Assembly (NCBI RefSeq): GCF_017589465.1
Contig: NZ_JAELYA010000002.1
Coordinates: 124,001 to 188,000, forward strand
DNA from: Pseudomonas schmalbachii
GTDB taxonomy: Bacteria > Pseudomonadota > Gammaproteobacteria > Pseudomonadales > Pseudomonadaceae
Length of the DNA: 64,000 bases
Direction of reading: 5' to 3'
The translations under genes were made by a program, and so were the position numbers. The notes beneath the pieces were generated by a model. It was not told the DNA's origin. It did not search any database and saw nothing but the letters and a program-made list of their open reading frames with translations. Positions 36,423-45,638 of this stretch are shown here, piece by piece. Numbering within the stretch: the first letter of the stretch is position 1; each line of letters begins with the position of its first letter.

Positions 36423-36742
36423 TTGATTTCCTGCGGGGTCTCCTGGCCCAGGCAGCGCACGGCATGCTTGCGGTCGTCCACCAGCACGCCGGACAGGCCT
36501 TTCTGCTTGGTATCGAACAGTACCAGCACGCCGTCGATGCAGTGCGCGACCTGGTCTGCCGGTTCAAGGGACAGTTTAGTGTCTTCGCCGGGAACGCTCT
36601 TGAGCATGGTGAATTCGGCCAGCAGGCGGGCATCCTCCGGCTTGGCGAAATGCAGGTAGCCGTAGTACCAGAGCGTCGCCACGCTGACGAAGATGGTGGC
36701 GATGACGGTGAGGATGTAGGAAATCGGATTGCGCTCGTTCAT
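36419..36742 (-). CDS. Hypothetical single-pass membrane protein
   Basis: 107 residues with one N-terminal membrane helix ([24 protein letters not shown]) and a small soluble domain with two cysteines (HCIDG and VRCLG) that could face the periplasm. Not recognised. Overlaps both neighbours by 4 bp, so it is part of a three-gene operon with the hydrolase and macrodomain genes. Confidence 0.8.
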   Translation of the reverse strand: MNERNPISYILTVIATIFVSVATLWYYGYLHFAKPEDARLLAEFTMLKSVPGEDTKLSLEPADQVAHCIDGVLVLFDTKQKGLSGVLVDDRKHAVRCLGQETPQEIK

Positions 36743-37656
36743 TGACTGCCTTGTTTCTGCTGGGCCGGCTGGGAGTTGACCGGCGGATCGGTTCGGGGAA
36801 TTTCGGCCAGCCGGCGCAGGCCGGTGAAGTGCTGCGGATCGTCGAGGAAGCGCAGCATCACTTCACGCCAGGTCGGATCGCCGAAGGTTTCGACATGATT
36901 GCCACGGGTGAGCTGGAAGACCTTCGGCGGATTCGCCGCCTTGTACAGGCTCAGGCCGTTTTCCAGGGGCACGATGGTATCGTCGATGCTGTGAAAGAAC
37001 AGCACAGGTGCGCCAGAAAGTCGCGGCATCGCGCCGATCGCGCTGTCGCCGTCCGGCACCAGCCAGGACAGCGGCACCTGCAGCGGCCAGGTCAGCCAGG
37101 CGTTGTCCAGGGTGTAGCGCGCCACGTCGCGATAGCTGGCCGGCACGCCATCGAGCACCAGCGCATGCAATTGCCGGCTGCGCTGCGGGTGCTCCGCCAG
37201 GTAGTGCACCGCCAGCGCGCCGCCGAGGCTCTGGCCGAGCAGCACCAGCGGCTTGCCCTGTGCTTCCGGCGCCTTGTCCAGCCAGGCGAAAGCGGCGTCG
37301 ATATCGCGATAGACCGCCGGCAGGCTCGGCGCACCATGGGAGCGGCCGTAGCCGCGATAATCGAGCATCAGCACCTGGTAGCCCTGCTTCGGCAGCCAGA
37401 AGGCGCCGCCCAGGTGCCAGGCCATGTTGCCGCCGTTGCCGTGCAGGTGCAGCACCGTGCCCTTCAGTGGCACACCTTCCCTGGCCGGCAGCCACCAGCC
37501 GGCGAGCTGCACGCCATCGCTGGTGGTAAGGGTCACGTCGCGGTATTCGAGCTTCGCCCGCGCCGGGGTGAAGGGCACGTCCGGGCTTGGGTAGAACAGC
37601 AGTTCGCTGCAGCCGGAAAGTAGCGCCAGTAGCGCCACAAAGATCCATCGAGTCAT
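36739..37656 (-). CDS. Alpha/beta-hydrolase lipoprotein (BEM46-like)
   Basis: 305 residues. Lipoprotein signal MTRWIFVALLALLSGCSELL with lipobox LSGC. Alpha/beta-hydrolase core: LHLHGNGGNMAWHLG (oxyanion), LDYRGYGRSHG, nucleophile serine in LLGQSLGGALAVHYL, acid in HSIDDTIVP, and histidine in TRGNHVETFG. Likely an inner- or outer-membrane-anchored esterase; substrate unknown. ATG 37656 follows AGGGA. Confidence 0.88.
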   Translation of the reverse strand: MTRWIFVALLALLSGCSELLFYPSPDVPFTPARAKLEYRDVTLTTSDGVQLAGWWLPAREGVPLKGTVLHLHGNGGNMAWHLGGAFWLPKQGYQVLMLDYRGYGRSHGAPSLPAVYRDIDAAFAWLDKAPEAQGKPLVLLGQSLGGALAVHYLAEHPQRSRQLHALVLDGVPASYRDVARYTLDNAWLTWPLQVPLSWLVPDGDSAIGAMPRLSGAPVLFFHSIDDTIVPLENGLSLYKAANPPKVFQLTRGNHVETFGDPTWREVMLRFLDDPQHFTGLRRLAEIPRTDPPVNSQPAQQKQGSQ

Positions 37657-37726
37657 GGTTATCGATCCCTGCCATCTGGACGCCGGGCGTCCGGGATGCG
37701 CTCCCATTGTGGAACGCTGAAACCTT

Positions 37727-37786
37727 GTAGGGCGGGTGCAACCCGCCAAATTGGAGAAGCACCGTGGCGGGTTGCACCCGCCCTAC
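37727..37786. repeat. GTAGG-type inverted repeat (GCGGG class)
   Basis: 22-bp perfect arms starting GTAGGGCGGGTGCAACCC (37727-37748) and ending GGGTTGCACCCGCCCTAC (37765-37786), loop 16 nt. It lies between two same-strand genes, upstream of the lipoprotein hydrolase. Confidence 0.9.
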
Positions 37787-37804
37787 GCGGTGAAGCCTGG
37801 CGCT

Positions 37805-39109
37805 TCAGAGAATATTTGCGTAGTCGGCCTCGATACGGTCCAGGCTCAGGTGGTTGAGGAAGTTGGAGAAGCACATCCACGCCGACAGCGCGTTGAGGTC
37901 GCGGAACTGCGGTGGCAGGTACTTCGGCGGCACCACCAGGCCCTCGTCCACCAGTTGGCGGAGGGTGCGCATGTCCTCCAGGGTGGCCTTGCCGCAGAAC
38001 AGCAGGGGGATCTGCTCCAGCTTGCCCTTGCGTACCGCGAGCTGGATGTAGTTGTAGATCAGGATGAAGCCCTTCAGGTAGGACAGGTCCTTGGTGAACG
38101 GCAGGCCGTCCGGCAGCGAGCCGCGGAACACCCGGCTGGCGTTCTGGTAGCTGCTTTCCACGCTGTAACCCTGCTCGCGGTAGAAGTGGAACACCGTGAG
38201 GAAATCGGCGCCGTCCTCGGCCATGTGGATGGCGCGGGTGCGGTTGGTCAGCTTGCGCAGGCGGGTCGGATAGGAGGCGAAAGCGATCACCTCCATGAGG
38301 ATCGCCAGGCCTTCCTGGGTCACGGTGGACGACGGCGGGCCCTTGGCGAGGAAGGTGCAGATCGGCTGGTTCAGGCCGTTCAGCGTGGTGCCGACGTGCA
38401 CCAGGCCCTCGTGCACTTCCAGCGCGCGCACGTCGCGCTCGTTGAACAGCGCATCGGCGCGCACCTTGATGTAATCGGCGCCGGCCGCCGCGTCGGCGAC
38501 GATGCCGTCGGACTCGAACACGCGGATGGTGCCCTCCTCCTCGCCGAACACGCCGTTCAGCCGCGTCTGCAGCATGTTCACCACTTCCTTGGCGGTGAGG
38601 GTCTTGGGTTCGTCCTTGAGGTCGCCACGGTCGGCGATGTTGTTCAGGTAGTCCGACAGCATCAGGCCGAGGTCGGCCAGGGTCGGGTCGCCGGCGTGGA
38701 AGGCGTCGGAAGCCGAGCCGTAGAGTTCCTGGGAGATCAGCCCGAAGTCCTGGGTGCCGCGCGCCTCCAGCATGCGGATGACCATGCGGTATTCCTTGCA
38801 CATGCGCCGCATGATCTGCCCGACCGGGTTGAACTGGCCGAGCTGACGGGTGATGTCGCGCTCGATGTTCTGGAATTCCTGCTTCTTGGCGGTGCCGTCG
38901 AAGGACAGCGGGCGGCTGTCGTAATAGGCGCGGTCGACCTTCGGCGCGTGCTTGCCGCGGCCCTTGAGGAAGTCCTCGCGGATCGAGTCGTCCCACTTGA
39001 TCGCGTCCAGCACACGGATCGGCGCCTGCGCCTCGACGATGCGGTCGGAAAGGCCGCGAATGATCTGGTGGTACTCGTTGACCGTGGATTTCCGCCGCCT
39101 GGAGTTCAT
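37805..39109 (-). CDS. QEGLA-motif (DUF1704) putative metallopeptidase
   Basis: 434 residues of the flavohemoglobin-expression-modulating QEGLA family. The zinc-type motif HEGLVH (H-E-x-x-x-H, in ALEVHEGLVHVGTTLNG) is followed by TQEGLAILMEV with the third-ligand glutamate, as in the eukaryotic MATCAP tyrosine carboxypeptidases. YLPPQFRDLNALSAWMCF is near the C-terminus. A hydrolytic role on a C-terminal residue is plausible but unproven in bacteria. Its start overlaps the upstream lipoprotein gene by 4 bp. Confidence 0.87.
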   Translation of the reverse strand: MNSRRRKSTVNEYHQIIRGLSDRIVEAQAPIRVLDAIKWDDSIREDFLKGRGKHAPKVDRAYYDSRPLSFDGTAKKQEFQNIERDITRQLGQFNPVGQIMRRMCKEYRMVIRMLEARGTQDFGLISQELYGSASDAFHAGDPTLADLGLMLSDYLNNIADRGDLKDEPKTLTAKEVVNMLQTRLNGVFGEEEGTIRVFESDGIVADAAAGADYIKVRADALFNERDVRALEVHEGLVHVGTTLNGLNQPICTFLAKGPPSSTVTQEGLAILMEVIAFASYPTRLRKLTNRTRAIHMAEDGADFLTVFHFYREQGYSVESSYQNASRVFRGSLPDGLPFTKDLSYLKGFILIYNYIQLAVRKGKLEQIPLLFCGKATLEDMRTLRQLVDEGLVVPPKYLPPQFRDLNALSAWMCFSNFLNHLSLDRIEADYANIL

Positions 39110-39669
39110 TGACCTTCCCTCCTGACCACCCGCTGGAAGCGCAACGCCTCGACGAACACGTCGGAGTTGGCCTGGTCGTTGAAGTACGCCAGCACCTTCG
39201 GCAACGGACTGTTCACCAGCGCGCCGGCGCCCTGTTCGGAGTCCACCTTCTGCCCCTGCAGCGCGCCTTTCTCGATATCTTCGAGGATCTGCCCGACATC
39301 CAGGTTATAGATCACCAGTTCGTCCTTGTCGGTGATTTCGAAGCCGGCAAGGACGAAGTTGCCGCCCATGCTCTTCGGCAGGCCGGCGGAGAAGTACCAG
39401 CGCTTGCCGTGGCGGGCCACGGTGAAACCGAAGTCCTCGGCGCTGTCGGTGTTCTCCTTGTTTTCCAGATAGCTGATCGCGCGGTAGACGTTCGGGCCCG
39501 AACGGGTGATCTCGAGGAACTGCTCCTCGCCGTACTCGTTCTGCCGCGACCACTCGCCGAGCAGGTGGGGCGGCGCCGCTTCGTTCGCCGGAATCGGGTC
39601 CTTGAAGGTCACCAGGCAACCGCTGAGCAGGCCGAAGCTCAACACCAGCAGTGCTCGCCAGAGTTTCAT
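39106..39669 (-). CDS. Hypothetical lipoprotein
   Basis: 187 residues with a lipoprotein signal (MKLWRALLVLSFGLLSGCLV, lipobox LSGC). The remainder looks like a beta-rich domain: WSRQNEYGEEQFLEITRSG, RWYFSAGLPKSMGGNFVLAGFEI. Not recognised as a named family. AAGGAGA precedes ATG 39669. Probably co-transcribed with the QEGLA-motif gene that it overlaps. Confidence 0.82.
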   Translation of the reverse strand: MKLWRALLVLSFGLLSGCLVTFKDPIPANEAAPPHLLGEWSRQNEYGEEQFLEITRSGPNVYRAISYLENKENTDSAEDFGFTVARHGKRWYFSAGLPKSMGGNFVLAGFEITDKDELVIYNLDVGQILEDIEKGALQGQKVDSEQGAGALVNSPLPKVLAYFNDQANSDVFVEALRFQRVVRREGQ

Positions 39670-39718
39670 CACGCTCTCCTTAGGCATCCAGCCAACGACC
39701 AGAAGTGGATGCCGGTAC

Positions 39719-39742
39719 GAAAAACCCCGCGTCCGCGGGGTT
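39719..39742 (-). terminator. Rho-independent terminator after tetR-like gene
   Basis: Stem AACCCCGC / GCGGGGTT (39723-39730 and 39735-39742) with a 4-nt loop, followed on the minus strand by a T5 run. It starts 4 bp past the regulator stop. Confidence 0.9.
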
Positions 39743-39745
39743 CGA

Positions 39746-40459
39746 TCAAAGTCCCATGACCAGGTAAAGGTAGCGCTTGAGCAGATCGCGCAGGACGTCT
39801 ATCTGGAGGTTCTCGACCCCGACCAGCAGGCCCTGATACTCCATTTGCAGAATGATAGCCGTCAACAGCCGGGCGTCCTGCTCGGGATTGCTGGAACCCA
39901 GCACCTCGAAGAAGTGCACCGCGCCCTGGGAAAGAATGCGCCGGTGGTTGCCCGCCAGCCTGGACAGACGCGGATTGAGCAGGGCCTCCTGCAGGAAGGC
40001 CTGCTCCGCCATCAGATGCCCGCGATTCTGGTTGAGTTGCATCAGCACGTACTGGATCGCCATCTCGACGATGTTGTCCGTCAGTTCCTGACGCGATTGC
40101 GGGTTGCCCGTCAGCCGTGACGCGATCTCCTGCAGATTGCCCTCGACGCTGCCCCAGAATGCCGACAGCTCCGCCGCGTTGCGCTCGACGAACTGGGCGA
40201 AGGTATCGGTGATGAGGTCCTGGATATCCTTGAAATAGTAGGTGGTCGCCGACAGCGGGACGCCGGCCTCGGCCGCCACCGCACGATGGCGCACGGCCCT
40301 GACGCCGTCACGGACGATGATGCGCATGGCTGCGTCGAGGATCGCCTGGCGACGTTGCTCGCTACCCTCGCGGGCAGCCTTGCGGCCCTGGTACTGAACA
40401 CTTCCCGCCACCGCGCTGGCGACCTGCGCGGGGCTGCTCTTGCGGGACACTCGGGTCAC
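39746..40459 (-). CDS. TetR-family transcriptional regulator
   Basis: 237 residues. N-terminal TetR HTH after a 30-residue basic extension: RRQAILDAAMRIIVRDGVRAVRHRAVAAEAGVPLSATTYYFKDIQDLITDTF. The C-terminal ligand domain is all-helical. The start GTG 40459 is preceded by AAGG only 3 nt away, so a slightly different start is possible. It lies between an inverted repeat and a terminator; no obvious target beside it. Matches the regulator located next to lysS in P. aeruginosa as I recall. Confidence 0.88.
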   Translation of the reverse strand: MTRVSRKSSPAQVASAVAGSVQYQGRKAAREGSEQRRQAILDAAMRIIVRDGVRAVRHRAVAAEAGVPLSATTYYFKDIQDLITDTFAQFVERNAAELSAFWGSVEGNLQEIASRLTGNPQSRQELTDNIVEMAIQYVLMQLNQNRGHLMAEQAFLQEALLNPRLSRLAGNHRRILSQGAVHFFEVLGSSNPEQDARLLTAIILQMEYQGLLVGVENLQIDVLRDLLKRYLYLVMGL

Positions 40460-40536
40460 TGACCTTATCCTCCAGCCCTTCTTCCGTAACCGGCATTGTT
40501 CGGGCTTTTCCGTGGGGAATCAATTGGCAGGAGTCT

Positions 40537-40626
40537 CGTAGGTTGGCGCTGAGCAACGCGAAGCCCAACGTCTGTACCAAGACCGACGCTGATGTTGGGC
40601 TTCACTGCGTTCAGCGCCAACCTACG
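40537..40626. repeat. GTAGG-type inverted repeat (TTGG class)
   Basis: CGTAGGTTGGCGCTGAG and TTCAGCGCCAACCTACG outer arms, GAAGCCCAAC / GTTGGGCTTC inner arms. It lies between the lysS terminator and the start of the TetR gene. Confidence 0.9.
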
Positions 40627-40641
40627 GCGCCTGCCTATACG

Positions 40642-40663
40642 AAAAAACCGCCCGGAGGCGGTT
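40642..40663 (-). terminator. Rho-independent terminator after lysS
   Basis: Stem AACCGCC / GGCGGTT (40646-40652 and 40657-40663), CGGA loop, and a T6 run on the minus strand, 14 bp past the lysS stop. Confidence 0.92.
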
Positions 40664-40676
40664 CTTTCAGGTTCCC

Positions 40677-42197
40677 TTACGCCTGCGGGCGCATGTGCGG
40701 GAAGAGGATCACGTCGCGGATCGACGGCGAGTTGGTCAGCAGCATCACCAGGCGGTCGATGCCGATGCCTTCGCCGGCGGTGGGCGGCATGCCGTATTCG
40801 AGCGCGTTGACGAAGTCGGCGTCGTAGTGCATCGCCTCGTCGTCACCGGCATCCTTCTCCTTGACCTGCAGCATGAAGCGTTCGGCCTGGTCTTCGGCGT
40901 CGTTCAGCTCGGAGTAGGCGTTGGCGATCTCGCGGCCGCCGATGAACAGTTCGAAGCGGTCGGTGACGCTCGGGTCCTGGTCGTTGCGGCGCGCCAGCGG
41001 CGACACCTCGAACGGGTACTGGGTGATGAAGTGCGGCTGCTCCAGCTTGTGCTCGACCAGCTCCTCGAAAATCATCACCTGCAGCTTGCCCAGCCCTTCG
41101 TGGCCGAGCACCTTGGCGCCGGCCTTTTTGGCGATCTCGCGGGCCTTCTCGATGTCGTTGAGGTCGGCGGCGGTGAGTTCCGGGTTGTACTTGAGGATGG
41201 CGTCGAACACGGACAGGCGGGCGAACGGCTCGCCGAAGTGGAAGACCTTGTCGCCGTACGGCACGTCGGTGGTGCCGAGGACAGCCTGGGCCAGCTCGCG
41301 GAACAGTTCCTCGGTCAGGTCCATGTTGTCTTCGTAGTCGGCGTAGGCCTGGTAGAACTCGAGCATGGTGAACTCGGGGTTGTGCCGGGTCGAGACGCCT
41401 TCGTTACGGAAGTTGCGGTTGATCTCGAAGACCTTCTCGAAGCCACCGACCACCAGGCGCTTGAGGTACAGCTCCGGGGCGATGCGCAGGAACATGGCCA
41501 TGTCCAGCGCGTTGTGGTGGGTTTCGAAAGGCTTGGCCGCCGCGCCGCCAGGGATGGTCTGCAGCATCGGGGTTTCCACTTCGAGGAAACCGCGCTCGTT
41601 GAGGAAACGGCGGATGTGCGCGATCACCTGGGAACGCACACGGAAGGTCTGGCGCACGTCCTCGTTGACGATCAGGTCGACGTAGCGCTGGCGGTAGCGC
41701 TGCTCGGTGTCGGTCAGGCCGTGGTGCTTGTCCGGCAGCGGGCGCAGCGACTTGGTCAGCAGGCGCACGTTGTTCATGTCGACGTACAGATCGCCCTTGC
41801 CCGAACGGGCCAGCACACCTTCGGCGCCGATGATGTCGCCCAGGTCCCAGGTCTTGATCTCGGCCAGAGTCTCTTCCGGCAGGGTCTTGCGGTTGACGTA
41901 GACCTGCATGCGGTCGCTGCTGTCCTGCAGGACGATGAAGGAACCGCGGTTGAGCATGATGCGACCGGCGACCTTGACCGGAATGGCTGCGGCTTCCAGC
42001 TCTTCCTTGGTCTTGCCTTCGTACTGTTTCTGCAGGTCCGCGAAGTAGGAATCGCGGCGGAAGTCGTTGGGGAAGGCGATGGCCTTGGCTTCACGCACGG
42101 CGGCAAGCTTTTCCTTGCGCTGGGCGATCAGCTTGTTTTCTTCCTGTTGCCCGTCGTCTTGAACAGAGAGTTGCTGGTCGAGTTGTTGGTCGCTCAT
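40677..42197 (-). CDS. lysS: Lysyl-tRNA synthetase (class II)
   Basis: 506 residues. N-terminal OB-fold anticodon-binding domain ([28 protein letters not shown]) and class II catalytic domain: motif 1 in [15 protein letters not shown], motif 2 [20 protein letters not shown], motif 3 [24 protein letters not shown]. Charges tRNA-Lys. ATG 42197 gives the standard length; a further 14 codons upstream are open. It follows prfB, as in many gammaproteobacteria, but a 140-bp palindrome separates the two. Confidence 0.96.
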   Translation of the reverse strand: MSDQQLDQQLSVQDDGQQEENKLIAQRKEKLAAVREAKAIAFPNDFRRDSYFADLQKQYEGKTKEELEAAAIPVKVAGRIMLNRGSFIVLQDSSDRMQVYVNRKTLPEETLAEIKTWDLGDIIGAEGVLARSGKGDLYVDMNNVRLLTKSLRPLPDKHHGLTDTEQRYRQRYVDLIVNEDVRQTFRVRSQVIAHIRRFLNERGFLEVETPMLQTIPGGAAAKPFETHHNALDMAMFLRIAPELYLKRLVVGGFEKVFEINRNFRNEGVSTRHNPEFTMLEFYQAYADYEDNMDLTEELFRELAQAVLGTTDVPYGDKVFHFGEPFARLSVFDAILKYNPELTAADLNDIEKAREIAKKAGAKVLGHEGLGKLQVMIFEELVEHKLEQPHFITQYPFEVSPLARRNDQDPSVTDRFELFIGGREIANAYSELNDAEDQAERFMLQVKEKDAGDDEAMHYDADFVNALEYGMPPTAGEGIGIDRLVMLLTNSPSIRDVILFPHMRPQA

Positions 42198-42251
42198 GGT
42201 CTTGGTGGTCCCGATTAGGCGATTTATCGCCTGTTTCAAAAGTTATTGCGT

Positions 42252-42393
42252 AACAAGGGTTTTAAAGCGTAGCGAGCGCCGGCCAGGCAAGGCGGAAAAT
42301 GGCGAGGATGCGGAGTTTACTAGTGTAAATGAGCAATCCGAGCCATTTTCCAACGCAGCATGGCCAAGCGCAGTAGCTTTAAAGCCCTTGTTT
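42252..42393. repeat. Nested palindromic element, copy 3
   Basis: Outer arms AACAAGGGTTTTAAAGC (left) and GCTTTAAAGCCCTTGTT (right, inside the end of prfB) pair with a single G-T wobble. Inner arms GGAAAATGGC / GCCATTTTCC; core GCGGAGTTTAC-TAGT-GTAAATGAGCA. It sits between prfB and lysS. Confidence 0.85.
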
Positions 42394-43474
42394 CAGGCTG
42401 GCCTCGAGGTATTCGTCAAGATCGCCGTCGAGCACCTTGTCGCAGTCGCTGCGTTCCACGCCGGTGCGCAGATCCTTGATCCGCGACTGGTCGAGAACGT
42501 AGGAGCGGATCTGGTGGCCCCAGCCGATGTCCGACTTGGTCTCTTCCAGAGCCTGGGCGGCGGCGTTGCGCTTCTGCATTTCCAGCTCGTACAACTTGGC
42601 CCGCAGCATCTTCATGGCGGTGTCCTTGTTGGCGTGCTGGGAGCGTTCGTTCTGGCACGCCACCACGGTGTTGGTCGGCACGTGGGTGATACGCACCGCG
42701 GAGTCGGTGGTGTTCACGTGCTGACCGCCCGCGCCGGAGGAGCGGTAGGTGTCGATGCGCAGATCGGCCGGGTTGATCTCGATCTCGATGTTGTCGTCGA
42801 TTTCCGGCGAGGCGAATACCGCGGTGAACGAGGTATGGCGACGGTTGCCGGAGTCGAACGGGCTCTTGCGCACCAGGCGGTGCACGCCGATCTCGGTGCG
42901 CAGCCAGCCGAAGGCGTACTCGCCCTTGATGTGTACGGTGGCGCCCTTGATGCCGGCGACTTCGCCTTCGGACAGTTCGATGATGGTGGCGTCGAAGCCG
43001 TGCTTGTCGGCCCAGCGCAGGTACATGCGCAGCAGCATGTTGGCCCAGTCCTGGGCTTCGGTGCCGCCGGAGCCGGCCTGGATGTCCAGGTAGGCGTTGT
43101 TCGGGTCCATCTCGCCGCTGAACATGCGGCGGAATTCCAGCTTCTCGAGGATGTCGCGCAGACGCTCGACTTCGGTGGCGACGTCGTTCACCGCACCTTC
43201 GTCGTTTTCCTCGACGGCCATGTCCAGCAGGTCGCGGGAATCGGCCAGACCGCCGGTCAGGTCATCCAGGGTCTCGACGATCTGCGCCAGCTGGGCGCGC
43301 TCGCGGCCCAGGTTCTGTGCGTACTCGGGATTGTTCCAGACGTTCGGGTCTTCCAGCTCGCGATTGACTTCGATCAGGCGGTCATGCTTCTGATCGTAGT
43401 CAAAGATACCCCCGAATAGACAGGGTGCGATCGGACAGGTCCTTGATGCTGTTAAGGATCGGGTTGATTTCCAT
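42379..43474 (-). CDS. prfB: Peptide chain release factor 2, with programmed +1 frameshift
   Basis: RF2 (364 residues after frameshifting), which terminates at UGA and UAA. ATG 43474 opens a 24-codon frame ending in CTT-TGA; skipping one base at 43402 joins it to the main frame running from 43401 to 42379. The stimulatory GGGGGT just before CTTTGAC matches the classical RF2 autoregulatory site. The peptide-release GGQ motif is in [11 protein letters not shown], and the SPF codon-reading motif in [15 protein letters not shown]. The last 12 coding bases form part of a palindrome arm. Confidence 0.96.
43398..43413 (-). promoter_or_regulatory. prfB programmed frameshift site
   Basis: Minus-strand sequence GGGGGTATCTTTGACT: a Shine-Dalgarno-like GGGGG 3 nt before CTT-TGA-C. 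The in-frame TGA is codon 25 (43402-43400). Low RF2 levels favour the +1 shift, giving autoregulation. Confidence 0.95.
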
Positions 43475-43514
43475 GGCAGGCAGCACTCACGGGTTATGCG
43501 TCGAAAAGCCGCAA

Positions 43515-43542
43515 AGTATACCCGAGTCCCGCCCGCCCGGCA
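43515..43542 (-). promoter_or_regulatory. Putative prfB promoter
   Basis: TATACT -10 (43515-43520) 40 bp upstream of the prfB ATG, with a weak TGCCGG -35 at 16 bp distance. Confidence 0.4.
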
Positions 43543-43597
43543 GCCTGACCCACGGCAACGCCCACCGCCTTGCGATAGATGGCGGGACTACCGGCAA

Positions 43598-44599
43598 TCA
43601 ATGCCCTTCCGCCACCAGTTTCATAGCCCCGACCTGGTTGCGCCCGCCATGCTTGGCGTTGTACAGCCCCTGGTCGGCGATCTCGATCAGTCTGCGGGAA
43701 GTCGTGCCGGGCTGTGGCGTCATGGTCGCCACGCCGATGCTTACAGTCAGCCAGGCGCCACGGTTGGGCAGTTCGTGGGCGATCTGCAGGTCCTCCACCG
43801 CCCGCCGCAGTTTCTCCGCCACCAGCCGCGCGCCGCCCGGCGAGGTGCCCGGCAGGACCAGGGCGAATTCCTCGCCGCCGTAGCGCGCCGGCAGGTCGGA
43901 CTGGCGGCTGCAGCTGCTGCGGATGGCGCCGGCCACCTTGCGCAGAGCCTCGTCGCCTTCCAGGTGGCCGAAGGTGTCGTTGAAGGTCTTGAAGAAGTCG
44001 ACGTCGATCAGCAGCAGCGACAGCTGGCTCTGCTCGCGCATGCCACGCCGCCACTCCAGCTCCAGGTACTCGTCGAAATGACGGCGGTTGGACAGCCCGG
44101 TGAGGCCGTCGGAGTTCATCAGCCGCTGCAGCACCAGGTTGGTGTCCAGCAACTGCTGCTGGCTTTCGCGCAGGGCGCGGTAGGCCTCGTCGCGCTGCTG
44201 CAGGGCGAGGTAGGAGCGCGAGTGGTAGCGCACGCGCGCTACCAACTCGATCGGGTCGGGCAGCTTGACCAGGTAGTCGTTGGCCCCGGCGGCGAAGGCC
44301 AGGCTCTTCACCGTCGACTCTTCCTTGGTCGACAGGACGATGATCGGGATGTCGCGGGTCGCCGCATGGGAGCGGTACTCGCGGACCAGCGCCAGGCCGT
44401 CGGCGCCGGGCATCACCAGGTCCTGGAGGATGACCGTGGGACGGATCTGGATCGCCAGGGCAATCGCGTCCTGCGGGTTGGAACAGTAGTGGAAATCGAT
44501 ATTCGGATCGTCCGCCAGCGCTCGCCGGACCGCTTCGCCGATCATCGCCTGATCGTCGACCAGCAGCACCAGCACATCGGAATCGCCTGAGATCGTCAC
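43598..44599 (-). CDS. wspR: Diguanylate cyclase response regulator WspR
   Basis: 333 residues: receiver (D60 in [13 protein letters not shown]), a long connecting helix ([25 protein letters not shown]), and a GGDEF domain with active site [13 protein letters not shown]. The inhibitory I-site RxxD (RQSD) lies five residues before GGEEF. Phosphorylation by WspE stimulates c-di-GMP production on surface contact. Very close to the P. aeruginosa protein in the parts I remember. GTG 44599 follows AGGAG. Last gene of the wsp operon, 40 bp after wspF. Confidence 0.96.
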   Translation of the reverse strand: MTISGDSDVLVLLVDDQAMIGEAVRRALADDPNIDFHYCSNPQDAIALAIQIRPTVILQDLVMPGADGLALVREYRSHAATRDIPIIVLSTKEESTVKSLAFAAGANDYLVKLPDPIELVARVRYHSRSYLALQQRDEAYRALRESQQQLLDTNLVLQRLMNSDGLTGLSNRRHFDEYLELEWRRGMREQSQLSLLLIDVDFFKTFNDTFGHLEGDEALRKVAGAIRSSCSRQSDLPARYGGEEFALVLPGTSPGGARLVAEKLRRAVEDLQIAHELPNRGAWLTVSIGVATMTPQPGTTSRRLIEIADQGLYNAKHGGRNQVGAMKLVAEGH

Positions 44600-44639
44600 G
44601 GGGTTGCCGCTCCTGGGGGGTTATGAAAGTTCTGCCGGA

Positions 44640-45638
44640 TCATCCATACAACTCGCAAAGCCGCCTGGCGATCTCGCCGAGCGGCCTGATTTCCGCGGCG
44701 GCACCGAGCGCCGCCGCCGCTTTCGGCATGCCGTACACGGCGCAACTGCCTTCGTCCTGGGCCAGGGTGAGGAAGCCGCGCTTGCGCATCAGCTTCAGTC
44801 CCTGGGCGCCATCGCGGCCCATGCCGGTGAGCAGCACGCCCACCGCCTCGCCCGTCCAGTTCTGCGCCACGCTCTCGAAGAACACGTCGATCGACGGCCG
44901 GTAGACATGGCTGCACGGTTCCTCGCTGTAATTCAGCTCGCCGCTCTTCAGCAGGCGCAGATGATTGCTGCCGCCCGCCAGCAGGATGCTGCCGGGCTGC
45001 GGAGTCTCGTCACCCCTTGCCAGGCGCACCGGAATCGGCGACTGGGTCGTCAGCCAGTCGGCCATGCCGCGGGTGAAGGCGTCCTCCACATGCTGGACCA
45101 CCACGATCGCCGCGGAAAAACTCTCCGGCAGCCCGGCGAACAGCTCGGCCAGCGCCGCCGGCCCACCCGCGGACGCGCCGATGGCCACCAGCCGGCTCGC
45201 CGGCCTGAGCACCGGCCGTGGGCTCCACGCCGCACCCGGCCGGCTGTCGTCCGGCGCATTCAGCCAGGCCAGGTTGCGCAACTTGCGCAGCAGGGTCTGT
45301 CCGGGATTGCCGGCCAGCGCCGCCGGCAACTGCATTGCATCCACCGCGCCGTGGCCCATGGCCTCGAACACGCGCGAGGTGCCCTGTTCGAGATCGGCGG
45401 CGACCAGCATGATCGCGCAGGGACTGAACTGCATGATCAGCCGGGTCGCCTCGACACCGCCCATCGGCGCCAGGTCCAGATCCAGCAGCAGCACGTCCGG
45501 CGCCTGCAGCGCACAGCGCTCGACGGCCTCGACGCCATCGGCGGCCACCCAGAGCACATGGTGGGCCGGCTCGCCGGCCAGCAGGCGGCGCAGGTCGGCG
45601 ACGACCGCTGGCTTGTCGCTGGCGATGGCTATCCTCAC
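44640..45638 (-). CDS. wspF: WspF, CheB-like methylesterase
   Basis: 332 residues: receiver-like N-terminus and methylesterase C-terminus with the catalytic serine in AIGASAGG, histidine in VVQHVEDAFTRGMADWL and aspartate in LLTGMGRDGAQG. Demethylates WspA; loss causes constitutive signalling in known Wsp systems. The receiver is atypical: D53 is followed by APMGG instead of PxMDG and only one acidic residue (D8) is at the N-terminal acidic site. GTG 45638 overlaps the wspE stop. Confidence 0.95.
   Translation of the reverse strand: MRIAIASDKPAVVADLRRLLAGEPAHHVLWVAADGVEAVERCALQAPDVLLLDLDLAPMGGVEATRLIMQFSPCAIMLVAADLEQGTSRVFEAMGHGAVDAMQLPAALAGNPGQTLLRKLRNLAWLNAPDDSRPGAAWSPRPVLRPASRLVAIGASAGGPAALAELFAGLPESFSAAIVVVQHVEDAFTRGMADWLTTQSPIPVRLARGDETPQPGSILLAGGSNHLRLLKSGELNYSEEPCSHVYRPSIDVFFESVAQNWTGEAVGVLLTGMGRDGAQGLKLMRKRGFLTLAQDEGSCAVYGMPKAAAALGAAAEIRPLGEIARRLCELYG

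Noticed and set aside
40695..42218. 507-codon plus-strand frame opposite lysS
   Set aside because: Exact antisense of a housekeeping gene; valine/histidine-rich shadow without function.
43398..43474. prfB in-frame TGA as a pseudogene mutation
   Set aside because: CTT-TGA-C with an upstream GGGGG is the conserved programmed frameshift of release factor 2, and the downstream frame is intact.
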